Assembly: GCF_018687715.1 (NCBI RefSeq)
Contig: NC_056764.1
Location: forward strand, 10,606,501-10,670,500
Source: Carya illinoinensis
Taxonomy: Eukaryota > Streptophyta > Magnoliopsida > Fagales > Juglandaceae
Length of the DNA stretch: 64,000 nt
Reading direction: 5' to 3'
Numbering within the stretch: position 1 is the stretch's first letter; the number at the start of each line of letters is the position of its first letter. Below the pieces are notes generated by a model that worked only from the letters and a program-made list of their open reading frames with translations, was not told where the DNA came from and searched no databases. Shown here in pieces: positions 54,329 to 64,000 of the stretch. The position numbers and the translations under genes were made by a program.

Positions 54329-57300
54329 ATGGAGGACGATAAAGTAGCGCTGGTTCGGAGCCTCATCGATATAGTGAACGAGATTGCTTCGATCTCCGAC
54401 TTCAGGTATACGGTCAAGAGGCAGTACTGCAATCTGGCTAGAAGGTTGAAGCTGTTGATCCCAATGTTCGAGGAGATTAGGGACATCAAAGAGGCGGTCC
54501 CGGAGGAGATCCTCAAAGCTCTGGTTTCCATCAAGGAAGCTCTGCAGTCGGCAAAAGAGTTGCTCAGATTTGGTAGCGAAGGGAGCAAGATTTACCTGGT
54601 GCGTGCATTCCGTGAATCTGTTGTTTTCTGATTGCTCTTCTCCGTGGGTTCTTTAGGTTATGGGTGATTGGGGTTTTTCTTCCTGCTTGGTTGCTGGGAA
54701 AATGTTGGGAAGGATAAAAAATATACTGTCATTTTGATTGCCAGTGCTGCCACTGGGCCTTCTTGCTACTTATTGGTCTCCCACACGTGGAGGCTGTGCA
54801 AGCATCCAAAACAGTTCTGGAAATTACATATACATTTCTAAAGAAATTTTGAAGTTTTTTTTTTTTTTTTTGGTTTTGGTTTTTGAAAAATAAATTAGTG
54901 ATTCAACTCGGTTTACAAATTAGGTGTGACGGGCTAAGTTTCATGGTGGTTTTTTCTTTAGTCCTATTAATTATATGAAATCGAGGCTTCAAGTTCTGAG
55001 TCTGTTTTCAATTGCTACATTTCCCAGCAATTCAATGGAGTATGATTAGTGGTTGCTTTGAGAATTGGAGTAGCTTTGGCATCCCTGTCTGTTAGGACTA
55101 TCCTCGGCATTACATCATGTATGTTTACCATATGTGCTAGCACAGTTTTTTGCTGAACTGAATACTTGGATAAAATGAAATTAAGTGGAGAACGGAACCA
55201 ACTGAATCCGGATTCGCCCTTTTGAGATCCAGCATAAAGGTCCTTGTATATTTCTTTTTGCGTTTTCAATTTGTTTTGAATTTTACCGATCAAAAAAAAT
55301 TTGTTGTTTTGAAATTTATGTTGTTTTGCTCCAGTAACAATCTTAACGCTTAGATCCTTGAGTTTCTGCCTTAGTCAGTGTAATCTATCTATTAGCAGCA
55401 AGCCCGAAGTAGAGTACACTTTTTTTTTTTCTTTAGATAGTTAGATTATCTTCATGTTGGCTTTTATGAGTGTCCTTTTTCTTGTATGCGTTGTGAAGTT
55501 TATATTGGCTGTTATTGACTCCTTTTGACCTTCATTGTCTTTGTATTCTTGATCGTTCCCAGATTTATTATCTGAGAATGACTTTTTACCTTGTTATGTT
55601 TATTATATTGTGTCTGCATTTCTGTCCCTGTAGTCCTACCATCATGGAGATTGAGTTGAATAAATAATTATATTTGGAAGTAGTGAAAGCCTGGGCACCT
55701 GGTGTATGAGCCTGTTGCCCCCACCGAATCGCATGAGAAGCAGACCTTGCCTTAATATGTACCCAGACAGTTAGCGCTCACAAAGCTAGCTCTCCCGAGT
55801 TCAATAGATGTTATTGTTGGATATATCATTTATATTTTTTGGGCCTTGTTGGAGTGTGTTCCTATCTATTAATAGGATTTTGGTCCACACAACTGATTGC
55901 TATGAACTCGCACCGAAATGAATGAAGTTCTCCTAAAAGCCTACTTGTGGAGGATGACCTTCCAAGAATAAGAGGCTTAGGCAAAGTGTGGGGGATTTTT
56001 GGTATATAATTAGGGCATTTAGGTTTTCCATTTAGGCTTTTCTGAAGGTTTCTCTCAAATGGAAATAGAAAACGAGGCAACTAGGAAGATTGTTACACTC
56101 CCTTGTCTTTAAGGACCATCTAGAAAGCAGGTTGTTTCAGTGCATTCAAATAGAAAAACCTGACATGGATGTTATAATCGGCCCCTTTATATCTTGCTAA
56201 GTATAATAGGTCCCTTTATACCTATATAAAAAAAAAATGCTCCCTTTAAATCTTGTGAAATTTTAGTTTACCTTAACTTGCCTCTTGCATTTTCCGTTCT
56301 GATATGATTTATTTGGTGGGAATGTAATGCCCACATCTTCACATATTGCAAGAGGATGTTGTTTGAGCCAAGAGCCTTTTTGTTCAAATCTCCTTATGTT
56401 TGCATAGCTGTGAACAATGTCTTCTTCTCAAGTTTTCAGATTTTGTGGAATTGTGTTATTTTCCTTCTTTACCCCTTGGGTGTTTCTTGTTGTATACTTC
56501 CTGTGCACCATGATTGTCTGTTTCTGCATTGTATAAGGTTGCCTTAGTCATAAAAAAAAAAGAGAAGAAAAAGATCTGGGATTTTCAAGGCCAAGGTCAC
56601 TCTACAAACAGTGATTAGACTACTATGTTTTTTCTTTTTTTATTGGATCATGCTACTATGTTTGTACAAAATACTACTTGGATCTGGGGAGGAAAGAGAG
56701 ACAGCATTATAAAGTGGCTGTGAACCATGTGTGAGCCTGATAGTATGCGGACTTTGAGAGTTGGCATTTATGCTACCCTTAAATCGGAGGGGCAGGGGTT
56801 TGCTTCTTTCTGGGTGGTCTTCAATTTGGTAGTTGTTGCCTCTTTGGGCTCTAATAATCTCCAACCACTTACGATCTAGAAGGGATGAGACAGGTGTTTG
56901 CTGAGTCTGAAAATGCATTAATGGCTCATAGTTAGAATTTTTATGGCAGCGGTGGAGGGCAGGAAGTAAAAGACGATCAATTGTAAATTGTTTGTGATGA
57001 TGGCTTTAGATGATATTTGATTTCCTTTTCTAACCTAAAATAGCGAAGTGAGAATGATGATGTTCTCAATTAAAAATTGTTGGACAATGCTTTTAAGATT
57101 AAAAGGGTTTGGGGTTTAAGGATGAAAACAACTCAGGCTCAACCGGATGGTAAGAGCAAAGGGTTTGGGGTTATGACTTGGTGTGTCTTTGAACAAAGTA
57201 ATATCTGATTAGGTACACTCACATATTTCACATGCATGTTTTACCTAGGCTCCTTGGATTGGTAATGATCGTATATGGGAGGTGCTCTAGGTTTAAGATA

Positions 57301-60004
57301 TTTTTGGTTGATGCCTTGTAATTGCGTTGACCCTTAATTATCTTGAGCACAGTCAAGCTTACCTTTTTTTCATCTGTGCGCTAAAATAGTAAGATGTTGC
57401 TGTCAAGAGAATGAAAGTGCTAATCAAATGATGGCTTGACCAAGGACATGTGTTGCTGCTCTGTCATGGTTATCATATTTTATTTTCCTTTTTCTTTGAA
57501 TTAACATTTCTTATGCTGCTTGCAGGTCTTAGAGAGGGAGCTAATTATGAATAAATTTCATGAGGTGACAGCTCAACTGGAACAAGCTCTGAGTGGAGTT
57601 ACCTATGAAAATCTTGACATATCAGATGAAGTTAAGGAACAGGTAGAGACCCATACATTTCTAGTATCATTCTTTTGGGTAATTACCGAGGACCTGTGCA
57701 TGTTAGTTCTCTTTCTTTATTTCTTTATATTTTGTAATAATTTACTCTTGATGCATTATATACCTGATAATGACCTGAAGAGTCTGTTTCGAAGATCAAA
57801 AGGAAAACACGCATAATACCTTCAAATGGGTTCTCAGTAAAACTTATTTAGTCCCATTCTTGGTATGTCATTTGATTAACCCTAAAGGAGCATCTCAGTC
57901 TCTTTGTTTAATGTTGTTTTGGTCTTTTCCTATGCTCTGTTTAAACTCTATGTCCAGGTTGAACTTGTTCTTGCTCAGTTTAGAAGAGCCAAGGGAAGGG
58001 TTGATGCTCCTGATGTTGAGCTTTATGAGGATCTCTTATCTCTTTATGACAAGGGCAATGATGCAGCAACAGATCTAGCTGTCCTAAGGAGATTAGCTGA
58101 AAAGTTACAATTAATGGGAATAGCTGACCTAACACAAGAGTCACTAGCTTTGCATGAGATGGTTGCTGCCAGTGGGGGAGATCCTGGGGAGAGCATTGAG
58201 AAGATGTCAATGCTACTGAAGAAAATCAAGGATTTTGTGCAAACAGAAAACCCTGACCTGGATGCTCCTCCCAGAGAAAATAGTCTTCCTCCGAGCTGCA
58301 GTGCATCCAATGACAAAAATCACAAGGCCCCAGTTATACCAGAAGATTTCCGCTGTCCAATATCCCTGGAGTTGATGACAGATCCTGTCATTGTTTCAAC
58401 AGGGCAGGTATGCACTCTGGGTCTTGCTCCTTGATACCACTTCAGTTCCCATAGAGTGCCCCCACATCCAGTCATGATTGGATGAAACCAGACATTGAGG
58501 GCACCTGCTTCTTTTCTTTTTTGCATGATTATAGAAGTGCTAGTAGAATCCACATTGATCTTGGCCATGATTGTTAGTTACTGAAATTGGCTTTGTCGCA
58601 TCCAATCCTGTAGTTGGAAATGATCAGTGCAGATTGGCCAGAGTTACTTTTTCCTGGCTGCTTGGAAACTACCATTTTCTTTTTTATGAGCATCAGAAAC
58701 TACCCATCATATTTGGAGTCCAGAAACTTATTGAGAGATGTATAAAAAAACTACCTGTGGCTTTACTTCACAACCTGGACAAATGCCCCATAAATGTGAA
58801 GACTAGATGTTTGTATATGCATCCTGCTACCATTAATTTCTAACAGGTTTTGTTTTCTCTGCTGTAGACCTATGAACGATCCTGCATTGAGAAGTGGCTG
58901 GATGCAGGGCATGGAACATGTCCAAAGACACAACAGACCCTCTCTAGCACTGCTTTGACACCCAACTATGTTTTACGTAGCCTCATAGCTCAATGGTGTG
59001 AGACAAATGGCATTGAACCACCAAAACGACCCAGTAATTCTAGAGCCAGTAAAACGACATCTGCCTGTACACCTGCTGAACGTACTAAGATTGAAATTCT
59101 CCTTCGGAAGCTTGCATCCAACAACCCTGAAGACCAGCAATCCGCTGCGGCCGAGATCCGCCTTCTTGCCAAGCGCAATGCAGATAACCGTGTGGCCATT
59201 GCTGAAGCTGGTGCAATCCCTCTTCTCGTTGGCCTCCTTTCAACAGCCGACTCCCGTACCCAAGAGCATGCTGTGACAGCACTACTTAACCTCTCCATAT
59301 GTGAGGACAATAAAGGAAGCATCATATCCTATGGGGCAGTTCCTGGTATAGTTTATGTGCTCAAGAAGGGGAGCATGGAAGCACGGGAAAATGCAGCAGC
59401 TACCCTTTTCAGCCTCTCTGTTGTGGATGAAAATAAGATTAGAATTGGTAATTCTGGAGCCATTCCTCCACTTGTGACACTACTGAGTGAAGGAACGCAG
59501 AGGGGTAAGAAGGATGCCGCAACAGCACTTTTCAACTTGTGCATTTACCAAGGGAACAAGGGAAAGGCGGTGAGAGCGGGTGTTGTTCCGACATTGATGC
59601 GGCTCCTAACAGAACCAGGAGGAGGAATGGTGGATGAAGCGCTGGCCATTTTAGCAATACTGGCTAGCCATCCTGATGGTAAAGCTGCCATTGGATCTGC
59701 AGAGGCAGTGCCAGTATTGGTAGAGGTTATTGCGAGTGGTTCCCCCAGGAATAGAGAGAATGCAGCTGCAGTTTTGGTGCACCTTTGCGCTGGAGACCAA
59801 CACCATCTCATAGAGGCCAAAGAGCTTGGAGTTAAGGGTCTACTGGAGGATTTGGCACAAAATGGCACAGACAGGGGCAAGCGAAAGGCTGCACAGTTGC
59901 TAGAGCGTATGAGCAGGTTTGATGAGCAACAGAAGCAGGCTCAGGCAGAAGCTCAGACGGAGCAGTCACAGCCATCCTCAACGACTGATGCCGATGATAG
60001 CTGA
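54329..60004 (+). CDS. PUB13: U-box E3 ubiquitin ligase, PUB13/SPL11-like, 4 exons, 657 aa
   Basis: Exons are 54329-54598, 57526-57642, 57958-58407 and 58868-60004, all GT..AG and phase 0. The N-terminal UND region (residues about 1-235) has [38 protein letters not shown] and [15 protein letters not shown]. The U-box (about 253-327; [48 protein letters not shown]) is split by intron 3 at TGQ|TYE. ARM repeats follow (about 375-620; [74 protein letters not shown]), then a Gln/Glu-rich acidic tail. The closest relatives I recall are Arabidopsis PUB13/PUB12 and rice SPL11, which ubiquitinate immune receptors and affect cell death and flowering. The ligase role here is inferred from the intact U-box. 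Intron 1 is unusually long (2927 bp). A GA/CAG-rich leader lies at about 53964-53996. Confidence 0.95.
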
Positions 60005-60424
60005 GGTTTTTATTTTCACTCGCTTACATGTTTTTATTTTCCCTTTTGGGTTCTTTTAAGGTATTGAAAGGGGAGGGCTTTTGCTTCGGAGGGAAAGGTG
60101 GAAGATCACCTACCCCATCTGTAAGTTATTCGTTTGTGTTTGGACTGAGGACCTTATTTTGAAGAGAGATTGAAAGAGCCTTTAATTCAATGGGTGGGGA
60201 GAAACACAAAGGAAAGGGCTGAGATGTATATGACATATATGGGAAATATACCACTGTAACATGTACGACTGCAATCATCCTCGGTTTTAATGAAGAGATG
60301 TTTCCTGTATGCAAATCCAGTCAACCATGTGTTCATGGAGTGACGACTACTTTTTCGGAAAAAAGTACCGACTAGAGTTTCGATTGAAAACTCATTTCAT
60401 CTCAAATAACGTGGGATCTTTGGG

Positions 60425-60656
60425 TATTACAGCATGGGCTTTGCTACACGCAGTCGGGAAACGCAGTCGGCGTGCAGTCGGCTGTACGGAATGAATAAAA
60501 AAAAATTATACAAAAATTATTTTATATTCAGGGAGACCTGCATGAATTATAAAAAGCTATAAAAATAATTTTTTTTTTCATGTAGGTCCTGTATTAATTT
60601 TTTTTTACAGTCGACTGTACGCCGACTGCATTTCCCGACTGCACAAATCATTTCTC
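60425..60656. mobile_element. MITE family A relative, long-arm subtype
   Basis: Inverted arms: GCTACACGCAGTCGGGAAAC and GCGTGCAGTCGGCTGTACGG on the left against TACAGTCGACTGTACGCCGA and CTGCATTTCCCGACTGCACA on the right. The same GCAGTCG core and ATCATTTCTCTTAC end as family A, but GC-richer and better paired. Confidence 0.7.
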
Positions 60657-60889
60657 TTACAGCATACGCTAGTTGCTCATACGAAAATTTTGAATATGAT
60701 CACAAGTAGTCCGAATGCTGGCCTAATCAGAACCGTTGGGTCGGATATTATAAAATTTTGGGCTGGAATTTTGTATTCATAGAAAGAGGCCCATTAATCA
60801 TTTTCAATGTTTGGCCCGGTTAATCTAATAATCGGACTCTACTGAATGCTAAAGCAATTTGTGGCCTAAGACCTCTGATACCTAGAACT

Positions 60890-61010
60890 AGACGTGGTAA
60901 TATATAATACGATCCATTAATTTAATACGAACACGATATAAAAATAGTAAATTTAGGTTTAATCTTAACGGGTTGACTCGAATAAAAGCAACAACTTTTA
61001 TGTCGAGCAT
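60890..61010. mobile_element. hAT-like MITE fragment
   Basis: GACGTGGTAATATATAATACGATCC, ACGAACACGATATAAA and TCTTAACGGGTTGACTCG are words of a widespread plant hAT-type MITE with CGGGTT motifs. Ends are not defined. Confidence 0.45.
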
Positions 61011-61029
61011 GCTATTTCTTACTATTGAT

Positions 61030-61205
61030 TTTGTTGTGAATAAGGTTGTGTTTGGATAGTGAGGCGATTTCAGATATTCTGTAGATAGTAATGAAAAAAT
61101 ATTAAATAGTAATACAAAATAGTAAAAAGTAGGTAAAAAATAATGATAAAATAATAAATAATAGTGAAATATTCTATTCTAAGAATACTTCACTATCCAA
61201 CCTAT
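61030..61205. mobile_element. dispersed repeat family C copy with both edges
   Basis: Begins TTGTGTTTGGATAGTGAGGC and ends AATACTTCACTATCCAACCT, so TTGGATAGTGA and TCACTATCCAA form terminal inverted repeats. This copy best shows the family ends. Confidence 0.65.
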
Positions 61206-61944
61206 AAACTAATGCTCTATCTTCAACTTGCTCATAGCACTATCTTCAACTTGGGTTTAGCCACCATATAATTACTAGTACGTATTACTCAGTAGCATGC
61301 CCAACTACCTCTTTAAGGGTTTCTCAAAAGGGTGGCTCTACAACTACTGCAGGGAGGTTTCGCTAGTTGATTTTATATTTTATATATATATTTTTTAACA
61401 CTTTTAAATATTTTTTAAAAAAGAATTTACAATATTATTAAAAAAATACGTACTTAATCATTAAGTAAAAAATAATAATAAAAAATTAAAAAATCCCAAC
61501 AATAGCCATCAGCGGGAACAATAACATTATTCTTCTCAAAATTAAGTGGTTTGTCGACACTTACCATTGGTCCAACTCTATTGGGGTACCGCTTGTAAAA
61601 ACATAAACGGACCCATAAAGATGATATACCATGCATGTCTTTTAGGGTCAAAAACTTACTTTTCAAATATGATCCCTTATTTCATATATATATATATATA
61701 TATAGTTTTTTATAAAGTGGTGGGAGTTTCGATTCTTCAAACTTGGTTCTCCCATTTGCAGGCCAGGCCTTAAGCCACCAGTCCAAAAGACCTTGATCCC
61801 TTTATATATGGAGTTGCCATCAATAACTCTTCCTTTTAATAGAAGGGAAGAGACCTATGCTAATAGACACTTGTTTTTGTGCTCGAGGTTATATGTAGTT
61901 ACCCAATCATATCTTATACTTATAGTCAGGTAACAAGTTATATT

Positions 61945-62150
61945 TTAAATAGGGGTGACAACATGTGAGAGAGCCCTTAAACCTAACATGAACAAGACAC
62001 AAAATTAGTAGGTTTGAGTTTGATCTTAACGAGTTTGGGTCAAAATAGATTAACTTATTAAGACACAATTTATAAACAGGTTAATAACGAGTTAACATGC
62101 TTAACCTGAAATCAACTCGTTTTAACCCGTTTAGATTTTATTTCAAAATT
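61945..62150. mobile_element. hAT-like MITE fragment
   Basis: AATAGGGGTGACAACATGTG opens it, with ACATGAACAAGACACAAAAT, GATCTTAACGAGTTTGGGTC and ACTCGTTTTAACCCGTTTAG inside; related to 60890-61010. Confidence 0.5.
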
Positions 62151-62164
62151 TCAATTTTATTATT

Positions 62165-63034
62165 GTTGAGTTGAAATATTGGTATTTCTTAATATGCTTC
62201 TATTTTTATTATTAGGATTGTAATTGTATACTTATGCTTATATTTGTTCTTGTAGGGTTTATAATATTAGTTTGATTATATGTTAAAATTTGAAAAATTT
62301 TGTTATTTTTTGTTAGTAGGTAGTTTTATTTTTTGAAGATATTGTAGCTACTAATATATATATTGTGATATTTGTGTCAATCTTTTATATTTCACTCTAT
62401 TACTAACTGATTCATACAGAAATTAAAGTGTTCTCAGTGGCTTTGAAGCAGCAGCACTTATGTTTAAATTGAAGTGATGCAAACACGTGCAGAGCACATG
62501 TTTCTATACGGTGCCGTATCAAGTAAATGAGGAAGGGAAGAAGAGCCGTCCGATTAAGTTTTGATGTAATCTATGCTTCATATAAATACCTACTTGTCTG
62601 TGTTAGGGTTAACCGAGAGAGAGAGGGCTTTGTGTATTGTGGCCGTCAGGGTGTTTTTGGGAGTGAATCTGAAAGGGAGAGTTAGGGTTTTGTCGAGGAA
62701 GAAGAAAAGCCAATCTTGTGGCTTTTCTTGGCTTGACATTGGTTCATCTTGTACTCTGAAACTTTGGCTTTACAGATTCATCAATAAAGAATGATCTCTG
62801 AGGCTGTTCCTGCCATGGATGTAGGCCATTAGGGCCGAACCACGTAATCTCTGTTTGTATCTTCTTCTTTCTTATTTCCGTGCATATTTTCTTGTTTATT
62901 TACAGATTTATTTGCTTATCTTGTCATCTTGTTATCTTGTTCTTATTACCTTATCATCTGTAAATCTCAACTGAGTTTCGGCTTTGATCAATATCTTATC
63001 ATATTAAGATTCTTGATTTAGTTTCTGTTTTGAA

Positions 63035-63074
<40 letters not shown>

Positions 63075-63151
63075 CATATTGAAAAACTGAATTGGATTTC
63101 TGTATTAGGGATCCTTGAGATTATATTGTATATTCGGATTTAATCACAACA
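62165..63151 (+). repeat. probable 5' LTR of a Tnt1/Tork-like copia element
   Basis: The right end ...TAATCACAACA lies two bases before a perfect primer-binding site. A TATA-like CATATAAATACC is at about 62579-62590, an AATAAA at 62783-62788, and the U5 word GGGCCGAACCACGTAATCTC (about 62831) is typical of these LTRs. A (TA)n run lies at about 63039-63071. The left boundary is uncertain: TGTTGAGTTG at about 62164 or TGTTCTCAG at about 62430. The 3' LTR is outside the window. Confidence 0.6.
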
Positions 63152-63153
63152 AG

Positions 63154-63165
63154 TGGTATCAGAGC
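63154..63165 (+). other. primer-binding site (initiator Met tRNA)
   Basis: TGGTATCAGAGC is an exact match to the standard plant copia priming site complementary to the 3' end of initiator tRNA-Met. Confidence 0.95.
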
Positions 63166-63173
63166 CAGGTTCT

Positions 63174-64000
63174 ATGGGGACCACGAAATTTGATGTTGAG
63201 AAGTTCACAGGGGAAAATGATTTTGGTTTGTGGAGGATTAAGATGAGGGCTCTGCTAGTCCAACAGGGCTTGTAGGATGCCCTCACCAGCGATAAAATGG
63301 GCTCTTCCTCGAAAGAGGAAGGGAAGGTGAATGTCCAGAGGGACATTCTCCAAAAGGCCCATAGTGCTCTGATCCTTTCTCTAGGAGACAAGGTATTAAG
63401 GGAAGTAGTTAGTGAAGAAACTGCTGCTGGTATCTGGTTAAAGCTTGAACATCTTTATATGACAAAATCCCTAGCAAACAGATTATATAAAAAGACTAGG
63501 TTATATACTCTTAAGATGTCTTCTGGAACTTCAATAGGAGAACATCTGGATACCTTTAATAAGATTATATTAGACCTAGCTAATATAGATATTAAGGTGG
63601 AGGATGATGATCAAGCAATCCTCTTATTGAGTTCTTTGGACTCCACATACCAGAACCTTAAGGAGACCATGATGTATGGTAGAGATGCAATATCTCTAGA
63701 TGAAGTGCAATCTGTACTTCATGCTAGAGAATTACAAAATCAAGAAAATACCAAACAAGAACATGGTGAGGGTTTGTCTGTTAGGGGAAGACCAGAAAAG
63801 AGAGGCAAGAAAGGCAAAACAGAAAACAAGAAATATAGGTCTAAGTCTAAAGGAAAACAGTTAAAATGTTTTCTGTGTCACAAAGAAGGATATTTCAAGA
63901 GAGATTGTCCTGATAGGAAAACAAAGATAGGATACAAGAACAAAGACGAAGGGGATGCAACAGTAGTGTTAGATGGGTATGATAGTGCTGAGGTACTAAA
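63174..64000 (+). pseudogene. Tnt1/Tork-like copia gag, interrupted, runs off the window
   Basis: From ATG at 63174 the frame reads MGTTKFDVEKFTGENDFGLW, a typical Tork-lineage gag start. A TAG at 63273-63275 (codon 34) interrupts it. After that it stays open to the window edge through LWEKLE-type and SVLHARELQNQE-type gag blocks. The zinc knuckle reads CFLCHKEGYFKRDC, with Tyr where the zinc-binding His should be (63891-63893). The pol part, if present, lies to the right. Confidence 0.85.

Larger units (their letters stand above)
60005..62160. other. intergenic region between the U-box gene and a copia element
   Basis: The first ~300 bases are the U-box gene 3' flank (AATGAAGAGATG near 60288). 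After that come MITE and hAT-like fragments and AT-rich filler with a TA microsatellite (about 61685-61702). No gene is seen. Confidence 0.6.

Noticed and set aside
55862..56918. Minus-strand frames of 72-92 codons
   Set aside because: They lie inside intron 1 of the U-box gene and resemble nothing known.
58990..59880. Minus-strand frames of 63-111 codons in the U-box gene
   Set aside because: Antisense shadows of the ARM-repeat exon.

Overview
This is nuclear DNA of a flowering plant, most likely a woody eudicot. The genes have short exons with GT..AG introns, spacers are very AT-rich, and plant Ty1/copia retrotransposons and short palindromic transposons are abundant. One repeat that recurs here at seven or so places (ends reading like GTTTGGATA, interior AGTTGAATAAAATATT) resembles a repeat I associate with Fagales such as walnut and hickory. 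That placement is recollection, not a search result.

Four host genes can be read in full. (1) 6.67-8.41 kb, plus: a three-exon gene for an uncharacterised At3g17950-like protein of 224 aa. (2) 11.54-14.70 kb, minus: an eight-exon ankyrin-RING E3 ubiquitin ligase of the XB3/XBAT31 group, 448 aa. (3) 41.72-42.19 kb, plus: an intronless cytosolic class I small heat shock protein, 158 aa, with heat-shock elements upstream. (4) 54.33-60.00 kb, plus: a four-exon U-box/ARM-repeat E3 ligase of the SPL11/PUB13 group, 657 aa. A single decayed exon of an ABCB transporter lies on the minus strand near 18.8 kb.

Most of the rest is mobile DNA. At 0-3.1 kb is the broken 3' half of a copia element with a tandem duplication in its integrase and a lost catalytic motif in its reverse transcriptase. 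At 21.65-27.63 kb is a complete and apparently young copia element: two nearly identical LTRs, a 5-bp target duplication, and intact gag and pol in separate, non-overlapping ORFs. A shared splice donor precedes two splice-acceptor-like sites, one just before each start codon. At 32.92-35.03 kb is an old, internally deleted copia element with both LTRs and only gag/protease remnants. At 35.1-41.0 kb is a cluster of PIF/Harbinger-type elements at TTA sites. From about 62.2 kb to the window edge is the 5' end of a Tnt1/Tork-like copia element with a canonical primer-binding site and a gag carrying a stop codon and a damaged zinc knuckle. Small palindromic MITE families are scattered between these, sometimes nested, and one copy sits inside the heat-shock gene promoter.

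The most interesting system is the 21.6-27.6 kb retrotransposon. Its pol cannot be reached from gag by simple frameshifting, its leader looks like a plant intron, and its LTR carries a repeated block just upstream of the TATA box. I saw no CRISPR array, no rRNA and no convincing tRNA gene.
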